From the NCBI GenBank assembly GCA_964019695.1, contig OZ026520.1:29608120-29672119 (forward strand): a DNA stretch of 64,000 nucleotides, written 5' to 3'. This document shows, one piece after another, positions 55,801 through 61,107 of the stretch (position 1 is the first letter of the stretch; each line of letters begins with the position of its first letter). The notes under the pieces are model-generated. The model saw nothing but the letters and a program-made list of their open reading frames with translations. It was not told where the DNA came from and searched no databases. The position numbers and the translations under genes were made by a program. Source of the DNA: Loripinus fragilis. Taxonomy: Eukaryota > Mollusca > Bivalvia > Lucinida > Lucinidae.

Positions 55801-58800
55801 CCCCTGGGTCAGGCACTGAGCAAAGCAGGAAACCAGACCATGGTATAGTCCCAGTCAATAGTCAAAACTATTCCCTCGGCAATAGTTCAGTGACTCATGA
55901 CATAGCAAAAATAAACAGCTACTCCATATATAGATGGTTGGGTAATAATTGAGCCAGTGCATGAGATTTCCAACAATGTGGTATGTGCGACAAGCAAAGC
56001 CTCAGCTCAGCCTGCGCATACGGGCAGTCTGATCAGAGCCTTTGCTCATCGCTTGAATATTCTACGAGTGCTAAGCTACTGACCTAACATCTTTTGGGGT
56101 TATAAGGTTAAAAGGAGGCTGCAAATGCTCATCTGAGTCTATACTTGTCAAAATGCCACATTGTTGGAAATCACATATCAAGGCTCAATTTTGACTATAC
56201 TACAAACAGGCATGAAATAGCTGTATATTCTTTTCCTACAGGATATGCTAATGCAATCTATGGCGGGCCTTCAACAAAGTTAGAATTAGCTGATATATCA
56301 GGAGACGCAACTGCAACCATTCATGTGACTGATCAGCAAGTGTTAAAAGCTGCTGTGGTTGACGGTGTCATTAGTATTTTTGAAACTAACATCCACATCA
56401 TTGTGGGCCCCAAAGGCACTTTACTTGTTCCATATACAGTGAAAATTGTTACAGTGACATTGGACTTGCATGGCACGGCAACGTTTAAAGAACTGGTTGT
56501 AGAAAACAAGGGTACCTTCAAAACCCATTCAACAACATTCACATCCATTCTTGGTAAAAATGGGATTGAGCCAAATAGTGAACCAGGATCATTGATTCTT
56601 TCTTCCATAAAACTGAAGTCGGGATCAAACTATCAGCCTGAAGGCTCTCTAAAATTGCAGTGTTGGACTATTGACATGCAACGCTTAGTCGTGATGGAAA
56701 CTGATTTTGTAGACATTGTAGCTGGTACAGTCAACGTGCAGCGAGGGGCAACTTTAAACGTACGTGGGAGAGCAAGTCCTAGTGACCCTATTGTTCCTGA
56801 GAATTCACATGGAATAGATAAAAATGGAGGAGCACATGCTGCCCAGGGTGGTGTAGGTTCAGGTAGCAGTATTGACATTGCAGCACAACCATATGGAATT
56901 CTTTATAGGAAAGAGGATATGGAACAAACGGCAATGAGGTCTGGTTCTTCTGGAGGAGGAGGTGGTATGGGAGGAGGTTACATAAAAATTACAGCTGACG
57001 ACTTCATACTTGATGGTATCCTACAGGCTTCTGGAGCTGACTCCACTGCTGGGGGTGGTGGTAGTGGTGGGAGTATTTATGTGCAAGTTAAACAACTGAA
57101 AGGTCTTGGTTCAATGGTTTCTGATGGTGGCTCTGTTACATGTCATGATTGTGGTGCTGGTAGTGGTGGCTATATTGGAGTCAACATGGTGACGGATTCT
57201 TTCGAGGGAAAATATGCTGCTGCTGGGGGTACATCACCAGCTCCCAATGGTAATGGTGGTCCTGGATCTATTTACACAGTTTCTGGTACAAATGGAGAAA
57301 AACTTATTGTAGACAATAGTAAAAGTAAACAGAAAATATTTTCCATGACACTAGAGGAAAGAGATCCAAATATTGAATTTGATTTTGTTGTTTTATATGA
57401 TTATGCGAGACTACAGATTAAGGAAGATGGCAGAGAAACCTCAATTAAGATCAATAAAGTGGATGGGGATAGCACAGCAACTCTCATTATAAGGACAAAT
57501 CAGACTGGTTATGTGGAGAGGGTTCCATCAACCACTGGCGCAAAGATGGATTCCAAATTGAAAATTAATCTTGAACTTCATCATGGAGGCGCATTCATTC
57601 TCTCAGAAAGGACAAGCATTCTTGGACTAGCAGACATTGCCCTTGATTTAGATGGAACTGTGAAAGGAGTTAAAGATATGATCCTTGGGACACAGAGAAA
57701 TGCAAGAATTGGACCAAATGCCAGAATATTACCAAGTGAATATGCTGTTGTTGATGAAACTGCACCGAAAGTCTCTTTTGGGATTTTACAACTGGAGCCG
57801 GGAAGCGTTTGTGAATATGATCCTAACATTGGTGCACAAATATCCACTGGTTCTCTTAACTTGAAATTTGCTGCAAAAATAAAAGCTGATTACTTTGAAA
57901 TAAACTCTTCAAACATTGATCTTGAATTAGAAAGTGAAATGAGTTGTTCAGGTGTTGATAGACCAGACTCTGACACAATGGATATTACTGATGGATCTGG
58001 TAAAGTTGGTGCTGTAGAAATTGGTGGTGCAGGTCATGGGGGAGAAGGTGGTGGCTCCAAAGATTTATCAGGCTCTCCGTATAATTCATTGTACTTTCCA
58101 GAGAAATCTGGAAGTCGTGGAACAGTCAAGGATGGTACCAAGCTGGGAGGAAAAGGAGGTGGAAGAATTCATCTAAGGGTTGGGAGCCAGTTGATAAATG
58201 ATGGTAAACTATCTGCTGATGGGGAACCAGCCAACTCTGAAGGTGGGGGAGGAAGTGGTGGAAGTATTCTTGTAGAAACCTATGATATTGAAGGGTATGG
58301 TGAGATATCTAGTGCTGGTGGTCAAGGGTCAGGAATTAGTTCAGGAGGATCAGGTGGTCTCATAACAATACTCAGCCAAAGTAAGAATCTGTTTGAGGGA
58401 GACTATACAGTCAATGGTGGTAAAGGTGGAACAGACACCCACAGTGCTGGTGGTGGAATGGTATATATTAGAGATGTCAGATATGGGAAAGAATATCACA
58501 CATTGCTATTGGATAATCAAAACTTGCCACACAAAAACTCAACTATTGATGAAAAAGGAAAGCCAACACATTATTTTAATGAAGTTCACATAACGAGAAA
58601 TGCTGCTTTACATATGGCTGAAAACAATACTGGCCAGACAATTATCATTGATAAGTTGTTTGGGGATGGTAGTGGATTGGTACACATCCACAGAACCCAA
58701 ACAGCTTATATTGAATATGATACGACAACAAGGAAGGCATTGATCACAGGAATGAATTATATTGTGGATGCTGGAGCAGAGTTGCTTGTTCCTTCCATCG

Positions 58801-61107
58801 TTTATATATATGGGCATGGAGTTTACCTGAGTGGACAGACAGAACGCCGATCTAAAGCCATTTTCGGAACCCTGACGGGAGTTTCTGATCTAATTATTGG
58901 TTTTGATGGTGTACTTTACTTTGGAAATGAAAGCAACACTGCATTCAAAAAAGATGATGAATATCTATATGAGACGGGCGCAGGAGAAGTACAGTTTGGA
59001 ACAATGGAATTAAGAGCTCGCTCTCAGTTTAAATTTGCTCCAGATACTGATGCAACAGTTAAAAGTGCTGAGATAAATGTCTTATTTGAAGCAATGGTTT
59101 CCGCTGAACATATTGTCATTCAGGCTGGTATTCTGAATATTGAGGCAGGGGCTACACTGTCAACCTCAGCTATTGAAAGACCTGAAGACAACCGGGATGA
59201 GGAACTTGGTCGAGGCAATGATGCCACACAGAATGTTTCCGTAGGCACTGGAGGAGGCTATGCAACCTTTGGAGGAGGTAAGAATGAAGAAAACAGTCTT
59301 TGTCATTGGTCTAGTTGAACATTTTTTACTTAATTGCAATTACTTTCTAATCCTTCAGTTTAAACATAAGTTTTGGGTGCCTGCAATTACTTTCTAATCC
59401 TTCAGTTTAAACATAAGTTTTGGGTGCATGCAATTACTTTCTTATCCTTCAGTTTAAAGATAAGTTTTGGGTGCTTGCAATTACTTTCTAATCCTTCAGT
59501 TTAAACATAAGTTTTGGGTGTTTGCAATTACTTTCTAGTCCTTAACACTTGAGTTATTGCCCTTGTTTTAGTATATGCAATTATAATGCAAACCATATAT
59601 TAGCTTTTTTATGTGATAATCTTCACATTTCATCAAAGTTATTATATTTAGCAATTTCTCAATATAGGCCATGATTGTCCAGTGCCTGTAGATAAGCATG
59701 GCAGTGTCAAAGTTTTACCCACCCCTTTGACCCAAACTAAGGGGTCAAAGGTCAAAAGTTTGAATATCGCAATAACTAATTCAATTGTCAATATTTTTAG
59801 CTGAAATTTTGCATGCAGGCAGAGCAGCAATAGATATGAAACATATGAAAGGGGATTTTAGTTTGAAGGCATGGGTCCAAGCCCCTGGGGTGGACTTAGG
59901 GGGTGGAGTGGCGGCCAAAATTTAACTTTTTCAGAATATGGTCATGTTGCATATCAAACTAAAGCTGACAACGTTTGCAGCAATATGGTAGCAAATATTT
60001 TGCCCACAGACACACCCTTGTTGACAGTTATTTTGGACTTCGATTATTTGTGTTCTACTACAAATGTTAACCCGTATAAGCCTAGCGTCCTTTTTGTGGG
60101 ACATAGGCAAACAGGGCAAACCCAGATCAGATGCTGCAGAATGGGGTGTCTGATCAGGGTCTTCACAGTTTGCTCTATTAAAAATCAAATAAAAATGAAA
60201 ACTGCCACCCATCAACCCATAAAACAGAAATAGACTGATCCAATTGATAAGAATGGGAAATTTCATTCAGCTTAAATGGGTTAAAAGGACGTATCTATGC
60301 ATAGAGTCAGATAAGGCATCTTGAACATTTTCCATACTCCCAGTATGACAACATTTTTCTTATCATACCCAGTATCAGTCCTAGACTAATGATATGAAAT
60401 CTGTCAGTCATATGACTGGCCTCCAGATAAGAATGCGTAATTTTAGTTAAGAGTGTGTAACAAAAAAATGATTATATTTCTCAGACAAAACATATGTTGT
60501 AGGAAACAAAAGAACCATCTCAATGAGACTGTTCTATCGAGCACCCACAACACATGTTAAAATTACTGGATAAGAAAATATTAGCAACTTTACACTCAAA
60601 AATTGTGTTTATCTTGACCTGTGATCCAGAAAGTACTTTGATGCCTGAATCTTGGCTGTTCACAGGTTTAGATAAACACAATTTTGGAGAGTAAAATGTA
60701 AATATTCTCTTTAACCTTCAGTTTTAACATATGCTTTGGTGCTCAAAAGAACCGTCTCATTGAGACGGTTCTTTTGAGTACCCACAATATATATTTTGGT
60801 TGAGAAATAAGGGAAAAAAAATGTTACACACTCTTAACTGTTAGATGCTGGTTCATTTCTCCACAGGGTACTACGATGAAGACAATAATTTGATAAGTGA
60901 TGGCGGCAAATACTACGGAAGTCTCTATGATCCTATATATCGTGGGAGTCATGGGGGTAGTGGGTCTTCAGGTACAGGTGGCCGCGGTGGTGGCTATGTT
61001 CGTTTGACAATTTCCTCGCACCTGCTCGTCGATGGTATCATTGATGTAGATGGTTCTCATGGCGACAGTGATTCAGGTGGTGGCTCAGGAGGAACAGTTG
61101 ATATCAG
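28571..61107 (+). CDS. Giant Gly-rich modular beta-helix-like protein (11 internal exons, both ends missing)
   Basis: Join of 28571-28802, 29774-29896, 35597-35775, 36698-37928, 39473-42076, 43460-43803, 45070-45265, 51378-51558, 53681-53904, 56242-59277 and 60867-61107. All junctions use GT..AG and all phases match, giving 8591 bases without a stop. The product has six full modules and two partial ones of about 430 residues. A beta-rich part has alternating hydrophobic residues and GD-[ST]-T-type turns; a Gly-rich part has GAGHGG/GASHGG, GGGGSGGSI, [FL]xGxGxIxAxGG and GGGGGRI. Cys is sparse, and N-glycosylation sequons such as NTT, NQT and NNT are common, fitting an extracellular protein. 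The fold resembles repetitive beta-helix or adhesin proteins; this is inference, and I name no family. The phase-0 start of exon 1 and open end of exon 11 mean more exons exist outside. Confidence 0.9.
28803..29773. other. Intron 1, with repeat copies
   Basis: It contains a fragment (28850-28940) similar, inverted, to 52165-52275 (agtgtctatggg/ctatgggtagcc type text). An SR-type foldback half (29578-29754) abuts the next exon. Confidence 0.6.
29578..29754. mobile_element. Foldback MITE family 3 (TIR GTTAAGAGTGTGTAAC), truncated copy
   Basis: It starts gttaagagtgcataac and carries ggtactcaaaagaaccgtct. It ends gtttatctaaacctg. The full version is at 60446-60838. It stops about 19 bp before the exon 2 acceptor, so the branch point of intron 1 probably lies inside transposon sequence. 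Confidence 0.8.
29774..29896 (+). CDS. Exon 2: Gly-rich strand-turn segment of module 1
   Basis: Acceptor ctttacag ends at 29773; donor GTTTGT starts at 29897. Phase 1 in and phase 1 out, 123 bases. It completes the Gly codon left by exon 1 and reads VISCNGEDGSVNVGGASGG followed by SIKLTTSKLHGAGTIESNGG, the GGASGGSI and GxGTIxxNGG motifs seen in every module. It aligns with the first two thirds of exon 8 (DGAAGTGDNAGGGSGGSI). Confidence 0.88.
30465..30684. mobile_element. MITE with TIR TACTGTTAATTTGGAAATTT
   Basis: The left end tactgttaatttggaaattt and right end aaatttccgaatttacagta are inverted repeats. The interior has ttgcgag/ctcgc and gcgaattt text that extends the palindrome. Confidence 0.75.
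31557..31767. repeat. Foldback element, left arm
   Basis: It pairs with 32171-32392. Shared inverted text includes gcacaagcaaataccaaaaa, ttgctatggtaac and agccaaagtgtaaaa/ttttacacttgggct. Arms are about 210-220 bp with moderate divergence. Confidence 0.82.
31826..32168 (+). mobile_element. tRNA-derived SINE (second head type) with GAAA tail
   Basis: The head gcgtggtagctcagtggtta and a B box ggttcgattcccg are tRNA-like. The body contains ttcggatcgggacgttaact and cctgtgcaggttaaagaacc, as in SINEs of several marine invertebrates. The tail is (GAAA)n at 32146-32168. It sits in the loop between foldback arms and differs from the AAAC-tailed family. Confidence 0.85.
32171..32392. repeat. Foldback element, right arm
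   Basis: Inverse of 31557-31767, beginning ttttttggtatttgcttgtg. See the left arm. Confidence 0.82.
32420..32608. mobile_element. MITE related to family 1
   Basis: It ends tggcgctttaagggttaa. The centre is a palindrome: tttcatgagaattgtctgct and ggcagacaattctcatgaaa. The left TIR is eroded. The close relative at 35121-35331 is complete. Confidence 0.75.
32605..32793. mobile_element. Palindromic element family 2
   Basis: It begins ttaacccttttactctttac and ends ggggcaaagagttaa. It contains catctgctgataacttttac, ccagcctgatctggatccaa and acagcagatgacaaaaaac. Relatives lie at 34110-34250 (partial), 42936-43152 and 43814-44034. Confidence 0.7.
33148..33440 (+). repeat. Tandem repeat of about 124 bp with poly-G runs
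   Basis: tgaactcatcgaacatgtgt recurs at about 33150, 33275 and 33398 (variant in the last). Each unit ends with a run of G (33253-33274 and 33382-33396), which could fold as G-quadruplex and be length-unstable. Confidence 0.85.
33870..34072 (+). mobile_element. tRNA-derived SINE, AAAC-tailed family
   Basis: The head ttgcagtggctcagtggtag, ggttcgagcctcaccagggt, a gtgcccttgagcgagacaca body, tagcttagtactggttcatc and gaaagattgttgattggact, with a caaacaaac tail. Same family as 17357-17624. I could not define a convincing target duplication. Confidence 0.88.
35121..35331. mobile_element. MITE related to family 1, complete
   Basis: It starts ttaacccttaaagccacc and ends ggcactttaagggttaa. The central palindrome gagaatcatcggctgg/cagacgattctcatgaaa is shared with 32420-32608. 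It lies in intron 2, 265 bp before exon 3. Confidence 0.85.
35597..35775 (+). CDS. Exon 3: end of module 1 Gly-rich part
   Basis: Acceptor gtgctgtag ends at 35596; the donor GTTACT at 35776 is my choice because it gives phase 0, matching exon 4. It reads YIHTNCGSSTKAGGGGGLIG, then GAEMTAYGGSGG and AAAGVIYIKN, the usual GGGGG-[LR]-I and AxGTIYxxN close of a module. If another donor is used, the last few residues (SEFIKK) would change. Phase 1 in, phase 0 out. Confidence 0.82.
35776..36697. other. Intron 3
   Basis: It contains a palindromic element ending gcctt-type text near 35889-36010 (cctgatcagatgccgcattc with its inverse), a partial family 4 MITE at 36142-36220 (gagatttccaacaatgtggt), and a hairpin at 36496-36596 (ctagaaaggatgggtaattc with gaaaaattacttgtcctttc). 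Confidence 0.6.
36698..37928 (+). CDS. Exon 4: complete module 2 in one exon
   Basis: Acceptor cattctccttgcag ends at 36697; donor GTTGGT at 37929. Phase 0 in, phase 1 out, about 410 residues. Residues 1-285 are beta-rich with TLTLPETIYIENGGKLDVCG and GTFNYGTITLHPGSDLRILG rungs and four Cys. GASHGGGG lies near residue 290, GGGQIKLDV near 325, LTVDGEIDV near 336, GSGGSVYIIA near 350, and GSGGGGGGRIALKI near 372-385. The end, YTGDFSVQGGTDSSG, is the standard FxGxYxVxGG close. Unlike modules 1 and 5, the Gly part has no introns. Confidence 0.95.
37965..38107. mobile_element. Foldback MITE family 3, half copy
   Basis: It begins ataagagtgtgttatc and has ggtactcaaaagaaccatct and gagcacccaaaacaaatg. 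It starts 36 bp after the exon 4 donor. Confidence 0.75.
38200..38396 (+). mobile_element. tRNA-derived SINE, AAAC-tailed family
   Basis: The head gagcacagtggctcagtggt, gggttcgagcctcatcggca, then agcttagtactggttcaaac and tattgttgatgggacataaa. An imperfect target duplication, aaatacggagccaag (38185-38199) and aaatacagagcctag (38397-38411), brackets it. Confidence 0.9.
38667..38812. mobile_element. Foldback MITE family 3, half copy
   Basis: It contains gggtgctcaaaagaaccgtc followed by tcatcgagacagttcttttg, a near-perfect palindrome, and ends ctacgcactcttatc. Opposite in arrangement to 37965-38107. Confidence 0.75.
39473..42076 (+). CDS. Exon 5: modules 3 and 4 and start of module 5
   Basis: Acceptor gtctgtttcag ends at 39472; the consensus donor GTAAGT is at 42077. 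Phase 1 in and out, about 868 residues. Module 3 opens GTVYIDQPGSKKLIVSGG. GASHGGEGGG lies near residue 241, SSGGSILISA near 302 and GGGGGRIALI near 328. Module 4 starts about residue 380 with ITGDYTSVLTLKYGQRMEIA; GAGASHGGAGG is near 600, GGGGSGGAISL near 678 and GGGGGRGRIKLEV near 709. Module 5 starts at VYIDNSDITG near 758 and is cut at NQFAG. Two complete Gly-rich parts without introns in one exon contrast with the split versions in exons 1-3 and 6-9. Confidence 0.96.
42105..42685 (+). repeat. 37-bp minisatellite at the start of intron 5
   Basis: About 15 units built from aatatggccatgtgtctcaa and tgttaatgttcaggtt. It begins about 29 bp after the exon 5 donor. Units vary in length and sequence. 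Confidence 0.9.
42686..42930. mobile_element. MITE family 4 (TIR ATGAGCC...CCAACAATGTGG), complete
   Basis: The left end atgagccgtgacataag plus ccaacaatgtggtatgtg is mirrored at the right end by ccacattgttggaaatcaca and cggctcat. The interior contains caaaggctcagaccagcctg and its inverse. It directly follows the minisatellite. Other copies: 36142 (partial), 55949, 62053 and 63612. Confidence 0.88.
42936..43152. mobile_element. Palindromic element family 2
   Basis: gataacctttgcaaacagtt, then gacccagaccagactcaaca and gggcctggtctggatcaaac form the palindromic centre; the end has cagcagatgacaaagaaagc. Relative of 32605-32793. Confidence 0.7.
43180..43426. mobile_element. MITE family 1, copy 2 (inverted)
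   Basis: It starts ttaacccttaatgcgccaat and ends ggcgctttaagggttaa. The centre is a perfect hairpin, cagactgctcctataggagc plus agtctg. It is the reverse complement of 28282-28513. It ends 33 bp before exon 6. Confidence 0.9.
43460..43803 (+). CDS. Exon 6: beta-rich part of module 5
   Basis: Acceptor ctttttttttcag ends at 43459; donor GTATGT at 43804. Phase 1 in, phase 0 out. It reads GTLTNIRTLVVGSGQKLTLS, then AYTFTQLTVKYNAETIFEE and LVGKNLNLAANFFDAHPGS, closing GKGRT. It lines up with GTLTGVSDLIIGFDGVLYFG in exon 10, so the exon 5/6 junction falls inside a conserved rung. The exon is tightly enclosed by repeats: MITE family 1 ends 33 bp upstream and a family 2 element starts 10 bp downstream. 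Confidence 0.94.
43814..44034. mobile_element. Palindromic element family 2
   Basis: It starts ttaactctta, 10 bp into intron 6, and ends aggaaatgagttaa. The centre is a strong palindrome: ggaaccagatcaggcccgac and gtcgggcctgatctggttcc. Confidence 0.85.
44035..45069. other. Rest of intron 6
   Basis: It includes a repeat at about 44252-44370 (gtgcaggtgcaggggcatca) also present at 49865-49970, and a hairpin at 44895-44985 (gatcaggtagctcttacaag with agctgcctgatctgggtatg). No exon seen. Confidence 0.55.
45070..45265 (+). CDS. Exon 7: Gly-rich part of module 5
   Basis: Acceptor atattgttag ends at 45069; the donor is the weak GTCTGA at 45266. Phase 0 in, phase 1 out. It reads VDSIGTGAGHGAPGGSDSG, GSGGGSGSSGVGGAGGGYFK and ends ETLTVDG. 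The end is fixed by homology with exon 1 (TTTIDG) and by the phase-1 start of exon 8. Without splicing here the frame stops nine bases later in LKIQ-stop. The TA-flanked MITE at 45277 starts 11 bp after the exon. Confidence 0.87.
45277..45482. mobile_element. MITE family 5 (TIR CAGTAAAACCTGTCTTAAGC), TA target
   Basis: It starts cagtaaaacctgtcttaagc and ends gcttaagacagggttaactg, flanked by TA on both sides (45275-45276 and 45483-45484). TA duplication and this terminus suggest a Tc1/mariner-type source. The second copy is at 52737-52932. Confidence 0.87.
45494..46800 (+). repeat. Tandem repeat with (GTCC)n head, units of about 155 bp
   Basis: After ataccccgccac and a tccgtccgtccgtccg run, units recur that contain gaatatctgaatgaaacttc, acagatatgttgcacatcaa, ccgtcactcttacctttcc and gagttatctgcccttgattg. 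A larger duplication links 45575-45750 with 46490-46690 (gatcgataacttgagtattt). Common-type dispersed repeat; no gene. Confidence 0.85.
46801..49468. other. No gene seen; unassigned part of intron 7
   Basis: A stretch unlike its surroundings, with few of the gatcagactg-type palindromes found elsewhere. It holds one 31-bp minisatellite (48265-48437). It ends at gtggcggggtat, which mirrors ataccccgccac at 45494, so 45494-49480 could be one inserted element. Confidence 0.4.
48265..48437 (+). repeat. 31-bp minisatellite
   Basis: About five units built from ttacatttactttggtgtaa and caaaaaatatc. It starts with a palindrome, ttggtgtaacaccaaa. Confidence 0.9.
49541..49735 (+). mobile_element. tRNA-derived SINE inserted in a CAT/CAC microsatellite
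   Basis: The head gagcatggtggctcagtggt, tgtgtccttgagcaagacac, tagtactggttcaacccaga and gacatgactgaaaaaatgtt. It is flanked by caccaccat (49526-49538) and accaccatcatc (49741-49752), so it landed in a simple repeat; the CAT/CAC tract continues to about 49855. Confidence 0.87.
49741..49855. repeat. CAT/CGT-type imperfect microsatellite
   Basis: Imperfect ATC/GTC trinucleotides. The minus strand reads as poly-Asp/Glu and is not a gene. Confidence 0.92.
50053..50655 (+). repeat. Diverged tandem repeat, units 107-141 bp
   Basis: Five units with caaagtttgaagttgct (near 50111, 50252, 50359, 50476 and 50616), ggaggagatgcatttacaag and gtacccyctacatcat-type text. No reading frame is conserved. Confidence 0.85.
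51030..51284. repeat. Inverted arm upstream of exon 8
   Basis: It contains gcatagctagaacgctgaaa, catcaaagggagac, cccttttcaaaatgggaact, gtatggaaaatcacttttac and taactatttttataa. Each recurs inverted at 51895-52160. It includes a small palindrome, gaaagaatttgcgaattctt. Confidence 0.88.
51378..51558 (+). CDS. Exon 8: Gly-rich strand-turn segment of module 5
   Basis: Acceptor gtcttttttgtag ends at 51377; consensus donor GTAAGT at 51559. Phase 1 in, phase 2 out, about 60 residues. It reads SIIMDGAAGTGDNAGGGSGG, then HIKVPLLKGNGKITANGGRG and GGGGAGGRIFMDLDS: the SGGSI, GxGxITAxGG and GGxGGRI motifs in order. Homologous to exons 2 and 3 together. It lies in the loop between two inverted arms of about 260 bp (51030-51284 and 51895-52160), so it may be prone to skipping or circularisation. 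Confidence 0.94.
51895..52160. repeat. Inverted arm downstream of exon 8
   Basis: Reverse-complement relative of 51030-51284: aaaaatagtaacattcaagg, gtgattttccataccataaa, agttcccattttgaaaaggg, gtctccctttgatttgcgta and ttcagcgttctggctatgcc. Estimated identity is roughly 75-80% by eye, with a few indels. Its internal palindrome is gaaagaattcgctcccactt with aagtgggagcgaattct-type text. Confidence 0.88.
52519..52660. mobile_element. Palindromic element (hairpin MITE)
   Basis: gaatccattatttgtgtgag and gatagaaaaatctgtccctc are mirrored by gggcagatttttctatacca and cacactcatgatggattc. One sequence of about 140 bp, no coding. Confidence 0.8.
52737..52932. mobile_element. MITE family 5, copy 2
   Basis: It starts cagtaaaacctgtcttaagc and ends gcttaagacaggttttactg, with TA on both flanks. 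Relative of 45277-45482. Confidence 0.9.
53681..53904 (+). CDS. Exon 9: end of module 5
   Basis: Acceptor ttttttcccttcag ends at 53680; donor GTAAGG at 53905. Phase 2 in, phase 1 out. The junction with exon 8 makes LDSNAFSGKMSVYGAG, the FxGxxxVxGG close of the Gly part. It then reads GPGTIFLQEGKQLLLTVSG, the GxGTIY-to-next-module link, followed by QNQTYAYISGADGEDGEFS, which includes the sequon NQT, and ends LLTLDG. A hairpin (53936-53997) starts 32 bp after it. Confidence 0.93.
53936..53997. repeat. Short hairpin after exon 9
   Basis: aattcaggattttgaggctg plus actttc is mirrored by gaaagtcagcctcaaaatac plus tgaatt with a five-base loop. Confidence 0.85.
54611..54727. repeat. 117-bp near-perfect hairpin
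   Basis: ggaatgttcgtggaatcatg, aatactt, gggtctcttgcaaagaaagt and gaagcc pair with the inverse ending catgattccatgaacattcc. The loop is about seven bases. MITE-like, single copy in the window. Confidence 0.88.
54728..55948. other. Middle of intron 9; nothing coding seen
   Basis: AT-rich sequence with C- and G-rich runs at 55483-55498 and 55788-55804. Frames at 55426-55819 are low complexity and have no module motif. Confidence 0.5.
55949..56188. mobile_element. MITE family 4, copy abutting exon 10
   Basis: ttgagccagtgcatgag plus ccaacaatgtggtatgtg is mirrored by ccacattgttggaaatcaca and ggctcaa. AATT flanks both sides. It ends 53 bp before exon 10, leaving a short native acceptor region. Confidence 0.88.
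56242..59277 (+). CDS. Exon 10: modules 6, 7 and beta part of module 8
   Basis: Acceptor ttcttttcctacag ends at 56241; donor GTAAGA at 59278. Phase 1 in and out, about 1012 residues, the longest exon. Module 6 opens YANAIYGGPSTKLELADIS with SGDATATIHV near residue 22; GGGGGMGGGYIKI near 240, GGGGSGGSIYVQV near 271. Module 7 starts near 356 (IVDNSKSKQ) with VDGDSTATLIIR near 408; GGAGHGGEGGG is near 595, GGGGSGGSILVET near 668 and GGSGGLITI near 701. Module 8 starts near 755 (LLLDNQNLPH) with FGDGSGLVHIHR near 806 and GTLTGVSDLIIG near 874, and stops at TFGGG. A CHDC pair occurs in module 6. No introns interrupt modules 6 and 7. Confidence 0.97.
59334..59545 (+). repeat. 46-47-bp tandem repeat in intron 10
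   Basis: Four to five units of gcaattactttctaatcctt, cagtttaaacataag and ttttgggtgc, starting about 57 bp after the exon 10 donor. The text taaacataagttttgggtg resembles part of foldback MITE family 3 (taacatacgttttgggtgct), from which it may have grown. Confidence 0.9.
59546..60445. other. Middle of intron 10
   Basis: An element at 60069-60287 begins ttaacccgtataagcctagc and ends cagcttaaatgggttaa. It shares cctagcgtc/gacgctagg with 35889-36010, so it is another MITE family with imperfect ends. No exon seen. Confidence 0.55.
60446..60838. mobile_element. Foldback MITE family 3, complete copy
   Basis: Perfect 16-bp TIR: gttaagagtgtgtaac at 60446-60461 and gttacacactcttaac at 60823-60838. 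Both arms contain caaaagaaccatctcaatga or its relative, and the right arm has a perfect hairpin, ctcaaaagaaccgtctca with tgagacggttcttttgag. It ends 28 bp before exon 11. Confidence 0.92.
60867..61107 (+). CDS. Exon 11: Gly-rich part of module 8
   Basis: Acceptor tttctccacag ends at 60866; donor GTACAG at 61108. Phase 1 in, phase 2 out, about 80 residues. It reads YYDEDNNLISDGGKYYGS, then RGSHGGSGSSGTGGRGGG, YVRLTISSHLLVDGIIDV and DSGGGSGGTVDI. The order (HGGSG, GGGYVxL, VDGxIxxDG, GGGSGGTV) matches the first half of a Gly part, so the module is unfinished and a further exon beginning in phase 2 must follow beyond the window. Confidence 0.93.

Noticed and set aside
59931..60266. 111-residue minus-strand frame
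   Set aside because: It lies across a palindromic MITE in intron 10; no domain or splice support.
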